Made by a program: the position numbers and the translations under genes
Shown: in pieces, positions 51,532 through 59,023 of the stretch
How the letters are laid out: each line of letters opens with the position of its first letter
Position numbering within the stretch: position 1 is the stretch's first letter
The notes under the pieces: generated by a model
The model's input: only the letters and a program-made list of their open reading frames with translations
Told to the model about the DNA's origin: nothing
The model's database searches: none
Source: Nanogingivalis sp963517825
Lineage (GTDB): Bacteria > Patescibacteriota > Saccharimonadia > Saccharimonadales > Saccharimonadaceae
Assembly (NCBI GenBank): GCA_963517825.1
Contig: CAUQGB010000001.1
Coordinates: 124,001-188,000, forward strand
DNA: 64,000 nt
Reading direction: 5' to 3'

Positions 51532-51951
51532 ATGAGCAACTTACAAACTTCACTCGATATTACCACTTGGAAGAACGCCGTGGAATTGGCGAAAGGCGAC
51601 GAAGAGTTAGCAAAAGATAATTTGACCGAAGCTATTTTCGATTTCACAAGAATTATCTCCAAACGCGTATTCCAAAACGGATTTAAGGTAAATCCGGAAT
51701 ATGTAGTTATTAAAAACTTGGACGTAGCTAATGGATTCGGAAGTGAACGTATCGCAATTATCGTCCAGACAGGAAATTGTTTTGCCATCAATAAAGAAGG
51801 ACATATCTATAGTATTACTGAAAGTAATAAATATGGCTTTAAAAAGCTAAAAGAAGAAGATATTCTTAATTTGAAGGGAGAACAAGTTGGATTTCTACAT
51901 AGAACAATCTACCTTCTGCGAGAAGAAGTTGTAAAATCCAATAAAAAATAA
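51532..51951 (+). CDS. Hypothetical cytosolic protein, 139 aa, strongly expressed
   Basis: Not recognised. Helical N-terminus (WKNAVELAKGDEELAKDNLTEAIFDF) followed by a beta-rich middle (VIKNLDVANGFGSERIAIIVQTGNCFAINKEGHIYSI) and a helical end; no signal or membrane segment. It has the only fully consensus promoter in the window and a strong SD, and it sits between ruvB and ruvA, which are usually neighbours. High expression is inferred. Same autonomous design as the genes at 14963, 43383 and 48933. Confidence 0.75.
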   Translation: MSNLQTSLDITTWKNAVELAKGDEELAKDNLTEAIFDFTRIISKRVFQNGFKVNPEYVVIKNLDVANGFGSERIAIIVQTGNCFAINKEGHIYSITESNKYGFKKLKEEDILNLKGEQVGFLHRTIYLLREEVVKSNKK

Positions 51952-51955
51952 AACA

Positions 51956-51982
51956 GTCGCACAAATGTGCGGCTTTTTTCTT
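51956..51982. terminator. Bidirectional terminator
   Basis: GTCGCAC-AAAT-GTGCGGC stem followed by a T-run, between convergent genes. Confidence 0.75.
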
Positions 51983-51984
51983 TT

Positions 51985-52560
51985 TTAAATTCCAGCTTTC
52001 AACGCTAAAGTAATGCGCTCTTCTGTTGGTAAATCTCGCGGGATTTGCTCTAATGTTTTTGTTGCATCATTTAAATTAAACCCAAGCGCAATAAGCGCCT
52101 CTAAAGCCTCATCTGAAGCTAAGATAATATTATCACCAAATCCATCTTGTTTCGAAATTGCCATTCCAACTTTGTCTTTTAGGTCTAGAATTACACGCTC
52201 GGCGGATTTCTTACCAACACCAGCAGCTTTTTGAATAAATTTCGCGTCTTCGCAAGCAATTGCGTTTCGAACTTCTTCGGTTTCGCCCAAGCTCATAATA
52301 GCAATTCCAGCTCTTGGCCCAACACCTTGAACAGTAATCAACAATTCAAAAAGCTTTTTTGCCGCCAAACTCGAAAAGCCAAATAATTCCTGGCTTCTAT
52401 CAGTAATATTGTGATAAGTATAAAATTTAATCTGCTCGTTTAAAACCGCCCGCTCAAATTCTCCCGCGGGAACAATAACTTCATAACCAACACCAGAAAC
52501 GTCAACAATCACGCTCCCCGCAAATTTTTCAGCAATTTTTCCAGAAATATGTGCAATCAT
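51985..52560 (-). CDS. ruvA: RuvA Holliday junction-binding protein
   Basis: 191 residues: N-terminal OB fold (MIAHISGKIAEKF ... VDVSGVGYEV), two helix-hairpin-helix motifs (LLITVQGVGPRAGIAI and IQKAAGVGKKSAERVILDLKDK) and the C-terminal RuvB-binding three-helix domain (ALEALIALGFNLNDA). Binds the four-way junction and loads RuvB. ATG 6 nt after TGGTAAAAT; leaderless. Follows ruvC by 30 nt on the same strand order (ruvA then ruvC). Confidence 0.96.
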   Translation of the reverse strand: MIAHISGKIAEKFAGSVIVDVSGVGYEVIVPAGEFERAVLNEQIKFYTYHNITDRSQELFGFSSLAAKKLFELLITVQGVGPRAGIAIMSLGETEEVRNAIACEDAKFIQKAAGVGKKSAERVILDLKDKVGMAISKQDGFGDNIILASDEALEALIALGFNLNDATKTLEQIPRDLPTEERITLALKAGI

Positions 52561-52590
52561 TGTTTAATTTTACCATAATTATTTTGGTTT

Positions 52591-53076
52591 TTAAATACGC
52601 GTCATATAAAAATGCGTAATTGCGGCAGCAAGCGCATCAGCTGCATCATCTGGCTTCGGAATTTCAGCCAAATTTAAATTCGAACGCACCATTTCTTGCA
52701 TTTGCTTTTTATTTGCGCTACCATATCCAGTTAAAGTTTGCTTAATTTGATTTGGCGTATATTCAGCGATTGGAATTTTAGATTGTTGAGCTACTAAAAT
52801 CGCCACACCTCGAGCCTGCGCGACCGAAATTGCCGTCGTTACGTTTTTCGAAAAGAATAGTTTCTCAATTGAAACCTCATCTGGCTTAGTTTCTTCGATA
52901 ATTTCTTTTAAACCGTTATAGATTTCCTCTAGCCGAATTTCAATTGGCGTGTGCGCAGGAGTTGAAATAACCCCTCCTGTAATCATTTTTAACGGTTTTC
53001 CAATCTGGCAATCCACAACACCGAACCCCAAAATTCCAGTTCCAGGGTCAATTCCTAAAATTCGCCGTTTTTTCAT
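52591..53076 (-). CDS. ruvC: RuvC Holliday junction resolvase
   Basis: 161 residues, RNase H-like nuclease that cuts Holliday junctions. Catalytic acids visible: Asp10 in GIDPGTG, Glu in VSIEKLFF, and the C-terminal PDDAADALAAA pair. The start overlaps the end of the preceding surface-protein gene by 4 nt (ATGA), suggesting coupling that puts a repair gene downstream of surface genes. Complete. Confidence 0.95.
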   Translation of the reverse strand: MKKRRILGIDPGTGILGFGVVDCQIGKPLKMITGGVISTPAHTPIEIRLEEIYNGLKEIIEETKPDEVSIEKLFFSKNVTTAISVAQARGVAILVAQQSKIPIAEYTPNQIKQTLTGYGSANKKQMQEMVRSNLNLAEIPKPDDAADALAAAITHFYMTRI

Positions 53077-54539
53077 TTTTTACCTTTTGAGATTTTCGCA
53101 AAAATATCTTTTCGAAATTCGAAAAATAAAATTGCTAAAAATACTAAAATTACAACAGCGATAATCCACCAACCCGTAAATTCAGCTTGTTTAGACTTTT
53201 CTTCGTCTTTTTTTACATCACCACTAGCACCACTATTTTTTACAACTTTTCTACAGCGATTTGTTTCTTCATTTCTCTCATATCCATCTTTACAAGGTGC
53301 CAACTCTTTTTTAGTTTCATTGCTGTTTTTTCTACATCGATTTGTCTCAGGGTTTCGTGTATATCCTGGAGCACATAGAATATCTTTTTTCGAAACTATT
53401 GCACTCGAAATTTTTCGACACCTGTTAGTTTCTAAATTACGTTCATAACCTTCACGACATTCCAATATAGCTTTTTCTACCAAAATTTTATTACATCGAT
53501 TTGTTTCAATATTTAAAAAATAACCATTTTCACATTTTCGCTCCTGGTTTTCTTCTTTAATTTTATTACAGCGATCAGTTTCTTCATTTAGAAAATATCC
53601 TGCTTGGCAAGTTTTTTTATTTTTTTCACAATGATTTTCAGCGTTTAGAAAGAATCCATCCTCACAAGGCTGAAAAATATTTTCACTATTTTTTGTAATT
53701 TTAAAACTTTGTTGCCACTCTTTTCCATCAAAAATCCAGCTCAAGTCCTTTTTAGAATTTTTTAAATCGACAGTTTGAATTTCATGATTATTCGAATCCA
53801 ATAACGAAATTTTATTCAAGCCCATCTTTAAAAGCTTGAAATTTGGATCCGCATTTGAATCAAGCAAGAAAAAACTATTTGGTAAAATTTCTTCATCCGT
53901 AAAAACTTTTTTATACGGCTTTTTTAAACTTCCAAGATGAATTTCAACTGCGCAATTTTTAAGACTTATTTTTTTATTTGTGTTATTTTTAAGTTCAATA
54001 AATTGCTCGCTTGAATTTACTAAAACCTCGTTTAATTGTATATTTTCGCAAAAATCTGGTTCTTTTTCTGCTAAACCGCCATTTTCAAAAATCATGCTAT
54101 CTTTCGAAATCTCAAAATCACCGCCTAAATTTAAATCTCGAACTAAAACATCTTCTTCCGTAAATTCTGGTGCATTTTTATTCCTGCAAGTCATTTTTAG
54201 GCCACACAAAAAATCCACATCCTGCCCATCAAGCCTTAGTTTTATTTGGCTTTTCAACAATTCTGGATTTGGAATAAGTTTTCCATCGCTATTTTCGCCA
54301 AAGGAAATTTGCGATTTTTTAAGAAAAACCCCGTTTGAAACTTCGCCAATTATTTTATTTTTCTGAATTATCTCAATTTTCGAAAAATTCAAATCATCAC
54401 CTAAATTTGTAATCTCGATATTTGAATTTGAAACTTTCGAAATTAAAATCTTCTGATCAGAAATAGCCGAAGCTTGATTAAAATTCCCAAAAAATAATAA
54501 AGCCAAAACTAAAAATAGAAAATATCTAAAAAATTTCAT
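53073..54539 (-). CDS. Secreted surface protein with six C-x-x-G-Y repeats
   Basis: 488 residues. Signal peptide (RYFLFLVLALLFFGNFNQASA), one or two lamin-tail-like beta domains (about 30-100 and 165-275: ISKVSNSNIEITNLGDDL; QLNEVLVNSSEQFIELKNNTN), then six tandem cysteine repeats (about 285-440) of the form C-x-x-G-Y/F-x-x-N-x-E-T-N/D-R-C-x-K, a short linker and a C-terminal transmembrane helix (WWIIAVVILVFLAILFF) with a basic tail, so it is anchored to the membrane with everything outside. Paired cysteines probably form disulfides. A stalk-like, host-facing adhesin is plausible but unproven. Confidence 0.85.
   Translation of the reverse strand: MKFFRYFLFLVLALLFFGNFNQASAISDQKILISKVSNSNIEITNLGDDLNFSKIEIIQKNKIIGEVSNGVFLKKSQISFGENSDGKLIPNPELLKSQIKLRLDGQDVDFLCGLKMTCRNKNAPEFTEEDVLVRDLNLGGDFEISKDSMIFENGGLAEKEPDFCENIQLNEVLVNSSEQFIELKNNTNKKISLKNCAVEIHLGSLKKPYKKVFTDEEILPNSFFLLDSNADPNFKLLKMGLNKISLLDSNNHEIQTVDLKNSKKDLSWIFDGKEWQQSFKITKNSENIFQPCEDGFFLNAENHCEKNKKTCQAGYFLNEETDRCNKIKEENQERKCENGYFLNIETNRCNKILVEKAILECREGYERNLETNRCRKISSAIVSKKDILCAPGYTRNPETNRCRKNSNETKKELAPCKDGYERNEETNRCRKVVKNSGASGDVKKDEEKSKQAEFTGWWIIAVVILVFLAILFFEFRKDIFAKISKGKK
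53240..53690 (-). repeat. Tandem repeats encoding Cys motifs
   Basis: Six imperfect repeats, about 60-75 bp each, coding for C-x-x-G-Y-x-x-N-x-E-T-N-R-C. The last three are most alike. Boundaries are approximate. Confidence 0.7.
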
Positions 54540-54993
54540 TCACAACCCTTCTCTTGAATATAATCAGCATTTCAAATATGGATAAAAACAAAATTTGTAA
54601 AGTAAAATTAACATTTTTTTGGTTAAATCCAGTATTCGGAGCTAGAATTTTAGTCTTATTTTTAGACTGAACTGTTGTTTTATTATTTTTTTGCTTAGAA
54701 AAAATATCCTTTGAAGAAGAATTTTTATTCTTTTCAGTTAAATCCTGCTTTTTATCATTAACTTCATTTTCATTTACAAGGCTTAACGTTGGCTTTAAAT
54801 TGCTATTTTCACCGATATTGTTAGCTTCCAGCTTATCTAAACTCTCATCCTTTTTATTTTCTGAAGTCGACACCTCTGGCTTTTCTAGAATATCACCAGC
54901 ATTTTCAAGCCCACTCGAACCCCCATTTATATTTTCAATTGGTTTTTCAATATTTTTTTCAGAATTATTATCTATTTCTATTTTTTTTGTCAT
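54526..54993 (-). CDS. Linker plus APNTG sorting-like tail, probable 3' half of a frameshifted gene
   Basis: 155 residues with no signal peptide: a long Asn/Glu/Lys/Ser-rich spacer, then APNTGF, a hydrophobic helix (NFTLQILFLSIFEMLIIF) and KRR, the layout of an LPXTG-type cell-wall sorting signal. A protein with a wall-sorting tail but no export signal makes little sense alone. There is no good ribosome binding site at the ATG. The preceding ORF supplies a signal peptide and a surface domain, and the two overlap at a run of eight A. See finding. Confidence 0.75.
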   Translation of the reverse strand: MTKKIEIDNNSEKNIEKPIENINGGSSGLENAGDILEKPEVSTSENKKDESLDKLEANNIGENSNLKPTLSLVNENEVNDKKQDLTEKNKNSSSKDIFSKQKNNKTTVQSKNKTKILAPNTGFNQKNVNFTLQILFLSIFEMLIIFKRRVVNEIF

Positions 54994-55573
54994 TTAATAC
55001 TAACCCGCCAGTTTTTGGTACGTAATCATTAAAATTACGCAAACCAAAATCATAGCCCTTTTTTATCTCTGAAGGCTTCATCGTTTCACCATTTTTAAGA
55101 ATCTCTTCTTTTGAAACAGCAATTTTCTCAACGCCCTTATTGCTAGGTTTTAGATCGGTTGAATTTTTAATTAATCCCTTAATACATCTCTTTTCATCAG
55201 AACAAATATAATCTTTTAATTCACCATCAATATAAAGCCCTAAAATAGGCTGCTGGCCAATAGTATCAATATTTCGAAATTCTTCCTTAAATTTCACATC
55301 ATAATTCTGAGCATTTTGCGCAAAAGTCATATATTTTTGCGATTTAAAAATTCCATCTTGAACTTTCGCAATTTCAATTTGTTTTTGATTATTTTTAAGC
55401 GAAATTTCTTTAAATTTATAATCTTTACCACTATTAAAAAGTTCAACGAATTCCTTCGAATCGGTGGCATAAACTCGCGAGATATAAATATTATTTTCTT
55501 CCGCAAAAGTATTTTTTGAAAAAATAAGAGCGATAAAAAAAGCGAAAAAACTAATAATTAAACTTTTTCTCAT
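54968..55573 (-). CDS. Exported lamin-tail-like surface protein, 5' half of a frameshifted gene
   Basis: 201 residues from the ATG at 55573 (MRKSLIISFFAFF), preceded by GGAGGAGGG; a TTG at 55600 is less likely. Signal peptide (SLIISFFAFFIALIFSKNTFA|EE), then a lamin-tail-like beta domain (IYISRVYATDSKEFVELFNSGKDYKFKEISL) with a CSDEKRC pair, ending at VPKTGGLVLNDKK where the frame runs into an A8 tract and soon stops. Deleting one A joins it to the next ORF, giving one protein of about 350 residues ending in APNTG plus membrane helix. TGCTAAAAT lies upstream. Confidence 0.8.
   Translation of the reverse strand: MRKSLIISFFAFFIALIFSKNTFAEENNIYISRVYATDSKEFVELFNSGKDYKFKEISLKNNQKQIEIAKVQDGIFKSQKYMTFAQNAQNYDVKFKEEFRNIDTIGQQPILGLYIDGELKDYICSDEKRCIKGLIKNSTDLKPSNKGVEKIAVSKEEILKNGETMKPSEIKKGYDFGLRNFNDYVPKTGGLVLNDKKNRNR
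54977..54992 (-). other. A8 homopolymer, candidate frameshift/contingency site
   Basis: Eight consecutive A on the minus strand (T8 at about 54981-54988) within the overlap of two ORFs. With seven A the reading frame continues from the first into the second. Confidence 0.6.
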
Positions 55574-55639
55574 TCCCTCCTCCTTTCCTAAAATGTCCAA
55601 AATATTTTAGCATAAACAAAATCCAAAATCAAGTAAAAA

Positions 55640-55667
55640 TAAAATCACTCGCTTGGAGTGAGATTAT
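55640..55667 (-). terminator. Terminator of rpmH
   Basis: ATCTCACTC / GAGTGAT imperfect stem followed by TTTATTTTT on the minus strand. Confidence 0.65.
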
Positions 55668-55669
55668 TT

Positions 55670-55807
55670 TTAGACTGTAAGTCGCTTTCGGCCTTTTAGT
55701 CGGCGTCGTTTCAAAACTTTAATTCCAGCCTTTGAAGACATCTTATTTCGAAAACCATGAGTTTTCGCACGATGTCGTTTGTGTGGTTGATGTGTTCTTT
55801 TTGGCAT
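55670..55807 (-). CDS. rpmH: Ribosomal protein L34
   Basis: 45 residues, too short for the usual length cut: it starts MPKRTHQPHKR, continues RAKTHGFRNKMSS and ends LKRRRLKGRKRLTV, the standard L34 sequence. SD AGGATAG before the ATG and TAAAAT upstream. It lies divergent to dnaA, as in most bacterial origins, but rnpA-yidC-jag, which normally follow it, are 18.5 kb away. Confidence 0.97.
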   Translation of the reverse strand: MPKRTHQPHKRHRAKTHGFRNKMSSKAGIKVLKRRRLKGRKRLTV

Positions 55808-56076
55808 ATCTATCCTATTTTACACTTTAATATTAAAAAAATCAAGTTTATTACTTTTCATAAGCTTTTTAATCTGTTATTTAAACTTGAATTTTATCTA
55901 GATTCATTTCATAGTATATCATAGTTTTCCACAGAAATCAAGAAGTTTTCCACAATTTTTACAGTAGTAGTTCTAGAATGTGGAAAAATCGCTTTCCTTT
56001 TTGAAAATTATATCATATTTTTATTTCTTTAAAATTTCAGGTTGTGGAAAAGTCTAAAATGTTATAGAATGGAAAT
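55808..56076. other. oriC candidate, rpmH-dnaA intergenic region
   Basis: 269 bp, AT-rich, with four DnaA boxes of the form TTTTCCACA: 55925-55933, 55946-55954 (plus), 55979-55987 and 56043-56051 (minus), and a fifth just inside dnaA at 56087-56095. The first two and last three face each other. A TTAAAATTT-like AT tract lies between. Position beside dnaA and opposing boxes fit a bacterial chromosome origin. Confidence 0.75.
56060..56068 (+). promoter_or_regulatory. dnaA promoter overlapping a DnaA box
   Basis: TGTTATAGA, hexamer 8 nt before the ATG at 56077, so a leaderless message; a DnaA box at 56043-56051 lies in the promoter, allowing autoregulation. No Shine-Dalgarno sequence. Confidence 0.55.
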
Positions 56077-57432
56077 ATGAATGAGTTGTGGAAAAACATT
56101 TTAGCTGAACTCGAGATGGAGCCTAAAATTCAAGGCGCAAATTTTAAGACTTGGTTTGCTGATACTAAACTCTTATCTTTCGAAGACGGCCATGCCATTA
56201 TTGGTTTAAAGAATTCTTTCGCAATCACGACGATAAATAAAAAATATCTTGAAAATATTAAAAAAGCCTTTCAAAACAACGGAAAGAATCCCAAAAAAAT
56301 CACTTTCGAAGTAACTTCTAGTAAAAAACAAATTTCTCAGGAAAAAATTCCAAATTCTTCTCCTAGAAAACCATCAATAGAAGAATTAATTAAGAAAAAA
56401 ACCGAAAAATCCAAACACTCGAGCGGCTTAAATAAAGATTATACTTTCGAAAATTTCATTGTTGGCGGTTCGAATGAATTAGCTTATTTTGTCAGTCAAA
56501 ATGTTGTAGATAACCCTGGTAAAAGATATAATCCCCTTTATTTTTATGGCGATTCTGGTCTTGGTAAAACACACTTAATGCAAGCAATCGGGAACGCAAT
56601 TGAAGAAAAGCATCCAGAAATGACTGTTCTTTATATTACAATTGAAAATTTTTATCGTGATTTTTTAGAAAATGTGCGTTCAAAAAGACAAGGATATGCG
56701 GATAAATATCGAAATGTTGATGTTTTAATCGTAGACGATATTCAATTTATCTACGGAAAAGATAAAACTCAAGAGGAATTTTTCCATACCTTCAATGAAC
56801 TTCATCGTGCAAATAAACAGATCATCCTTTCAAGCGACCGCGCACCTTCAAGTATTCCAACTTTAACAGACAGGTTAAAAAGTCGTTTCGAAAGTGGAAT
56901 GACAGTTGATATTCAGCTTCCAGATTTCGAAACTCGCCAAAGTATTGTTGAAGCTCGTGCCGAGCATGAAAAAGTCAAGCTCGAACCAGAAGTTTCAGAA
57001 TTTATTGCTGAAAATTATCGCACTAATATTCGAGAAATTATTGGAGCAGTTACTCAACTAATTGCGATGGCAGAACTTCGAAATATTAAACCAAATCTTG
57101 AACTTGCACAAGGTTTAATTCAAAACAGCCGGCCAACAAGGCCAAACCACTTAAATTCAAAAAAGATTATTGATAAAACTGCTAAATACTTTGGGGTTTC
57201 AAAAGAAGATATTCTAGGAAAATCTCGACAAAAAGATATCAATCACGCTCGACAAACAGCCTGCTATTTAATGAAGTACGAGTTAAAAATGAGTTTTCCT
57301 CAAATTGGTAAAGAATTTTCTCGAGACCACTCAACTATTATGAATGGAGTTTCAAAAATTGAAAAAAATATTAAATTAGATGCTGAAATTCGTTCACAAA
57401 TAGAAGGATTACGAGATTTAATTTATGAATAG
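56077..57432 (+). CDS. dnaA: Chromosomal replication initiator DnaA
   Basis: 451 residues: N-terminal DnaB-interaction domain (about 1-80, FKTWFADTKLLSF), a short linker, AAA+ domain with Walker A GDSGLGKT at 158-165, Walker B VLIVDDIQFI and ISM-containing NVRSKRQGYADKY, and domain IV with the DNA-binding signature SFPQIGKEFSRDHSTIMNG. Binds the TTTTCCACA boxes flanking it on both sides. Followed by a terminator, so it is transcribed separately from dnaN. Confidence 0.98.
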   Translation: MNELWKNILAELEMEPKIQGANFKTWFADTKLLSFEDGHAIIGLKNSFAITTINKKYLENIKKAFQNNGKNPKKITFEVTSSKKQISQEKIPNSSPRKPSIEELIKKKTEKSKHSSGLNKDYTFENFIVGGSNELAYFVSQNVVDNPGKRYNPLYFYGDSGLGKTHLMQAIGNAIEEKHPEMTVLYITIENFYRDFLENVRSKRQGYADKYRNVDVLIVDDIQFIYGKDKTQEEFFHTFNELHRANKQIILSSDRAPSSIPTLTDRLKSRFESGMTVDIQLPDFETRQSIVEARAEHEKVKLEPEVSEFIAENYRTNIREIIGAVTQLIAMAELRNIKPNLELAQGLIQNSRPTRPNHLNSKKIIDKTAKYFGVSKEDILGKSRQKDINHARQTACYLMKYELKMSFPQIGKEFSRDHSTIMNGVSKIEKNIKLDAEIRSQIEGLRDLIYE

Positions 57433-57455
57433 AGCTATAAAGGCTCTATTTTTAT
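57428..57455 (+). terminator. Terminator of dnaA
   Basis: AATAGAGC / GCTCTATT stem with a 7-nt loop, overlapping the dnaA stop codon, followed by TTTTTAT. Confidence 0.75.
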
Positions 57456-57921
57456 ATCTGTTAATTTGACAATTAGTTTATTTCAGGTTATAAAAAGCGA
57501 ACAGTCATTTTTTGTTCTCTTTTGACTTTTTAGAATTATATTTCATTTATACAAATATAAAAGCACTTCTACTAGTTGCAAAAATACATTTTTATTTTAC
57601 TATTGTATTTGACAATACATTGCTATTATTTTAATAAAATGTTGAAAGCCTGTGGAAAAATAGCTAATCTGTTGAGTGAAAGTTATTTAAATCTTGCCGA
57701 AAAAATCACCAAAGTTTTAAACAGGTTGGTTTTGCATATTTTCAAAAGCTTAAAATTATGGAAAAGTTGTTATTTTTCCACAAAGTTTTTCAGAAAGTTT
57801 TACTTTGATTTTCCACACAAAAAATGGTATAATTTTAAGTAGTGAAAGCTTGGTTTTCCACAGTTTCCACAATACCTATTATTATAATTACCATTTTTTA
57901 AGAAAAAGGATTTAAATTTTT
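57456..57921. other. dnaA-dnaN intergenic region with second DnaA-box cluster
   Basis: About 465 bp without a convincing gene. Boxes: 57651-57659 (minus orientation), then 57774-57782, 57809-57817, 57854-57862 and the GTTTCCACA at 57863-57871 (plus). A short inverted repeat TGTATT-TGAC-AATACA lies near 57605. An 88-codon open frame at 57576-57842 has no binding site and covers the boxes, so I do not call it. Either this cluster or the one upstream of dnaA is oriC, or both form a bipartite origin. Confidence 0.7.
57805..57833 (+). promoter_or_regulatory. dnaN promoter with a DnaA box in the spacer
   Basis: TTGATT (57805-57810), 17-nt spacer, TGG-TATAAT (57828-57833). The DnaA box 57809-57817 overlaps the -35 region and two more lie in the 80-nt leader, predicting repression or timing of dnaN-recF by DnaA. 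Confidence 0.7.
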
Positions 57922-59016
57922 ATGGAACTGACTATTAAAAAAGATGATTTATCTAAAGCACTCAATAATATCTCAGGAATTGCAAGTAGTAAAACTAGCT
58001 TGCCAAGTTCTGAATATATTCTTTTTCAAACAGACGGTTCAAGACTTCTAGTTGCTGCTACAAATTTAGAAATTGCAATTTCGCAAAAAATTAGCGCAAG
58101 AATTGAAAAAACAGGTTCTATTTTAATGCCAGAAAAACTAACAAAAAGTTTTATTGATAGTCTACCTTCAAATAGCGAAGTTTCTTTTAAAGTTAACGGT
58201 GGAAATATTTCAATAGAAAGTGGAAATTATAAATCAAAAATTAATGGTAGTTTAGCTGAAGAATTTCCAGAGATACCAACTGTTGATGAACCGACTGCAA
58301 GATTCTTTATTGACTCTGATATTTTTAAAGAGTCGGTCAGTCAAGTTGATACGGTAAGTAATGATACTTCCCGACCAATCTTGACTGGAGTTTTTCTTCA
58401 CACTTTTGAAAATAATATTTATATGGCAGCGACTGATGGGTATCGTTTAAGTGAGCGCAAGCTTTTCGAAACAGACCAAGAATTTGAATCGCTCGTACCA
58501 AGTAATGTTCTAAAAAAAGTTTCAGGCGTAATTCCTGAAAAACTTGATGAAATTGAAATCTTAATCAATGACAATCAAATTCAATTTATGGTTGGCGAAA
58601 TTCTGGTTGTGAGCAATTTAATTGATGGAAAATATGTTGAATATCGTCGATTAATCCCAGAGTCAACTGAAACTGTTTTGAAGATGAAACGGGCTGATTT
58701 TATGCAAACAATTAAAGTTGCGGAGGTTTTTACGAGAGATTCTGGTGGAAGTATCACTTTACGAGCTGATGAAGAAACTTCGAAATTATCAATTCATACA
58801 ATTGCAAGCGAAATTGGCGAAAGTACATCTGAAACTGAAGCTGAAATTACTGGCGGTGGCGAAGTTACTTTAAATGTTAACTACATTAAGCAAGCTCTAT
58901 CGGCAATTAAATCGCCCGAAGTTTCTTTTGGATTTTCTGGAAAACTTGCACCAACGGTTTTTAAAAGTACTGAAAGCGATGACTATATTCATATCGTGAT
59001 GCCACTGAAGAGTTAG
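57922..59016 (+). CDS. dnaN: DNA polymerase III sliding clamp
   Basis: 364 residues forming three DnaN domains (about 1-118, 124-245, 250-364), the ring-shaped processivity clamp. Seen: FIDSLPSNSEVSFKVN, SRPILTGVFLHTFENNIYMAATDGYRLSER, and the C-terminal APTVFKSTESDDYIHIVMPL that ends at the usual M-P-L-x. A weak SD (AAGGA) lies 11 nt before the ATG. recF begins 7 nt after its stop. Confidence 0.97.
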   Translation: MELTIKKDDLSKALNNISGIASSKTSLPSSEYILFQTDGSRLLVAATNLEIAISQKISARIEKTGSILMPEKLTKSFIDSLPSNSEVSFKVNGGNISIESGNYKSKINGSLAEEFPEIPTVDEPTARFFIDSDIFKESVSQVDTVSNDTSRPILTGVFLHTFENNIYMAATDGYRLSERKLFETDQEFESLVPSNVLKKVSGVIPEKLDEIEILINDNQIQFMVGEILVVSNLIDGKYVEYRRLIPESTETVLKMKRADFMQTIKVAEVFTRDSGGSITLRADEETSKLSIHTIASEIGESTSETEAEITGGGEVTLNVNYIKQALSAIKSPEVSFGFSGKLAPTVFKSTESDDYIHIVMPLKS

Positions 59017-59023
59017 GAATTAA

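Noticed and set aside
57576..57842. 88-codon ORF between dnaA and dnaN
   Set aside because: No ribosome binding site; it runs across DnaA boxes and the dnaN promoter, and its product is compositionally biased. Treated as part of the origin region.
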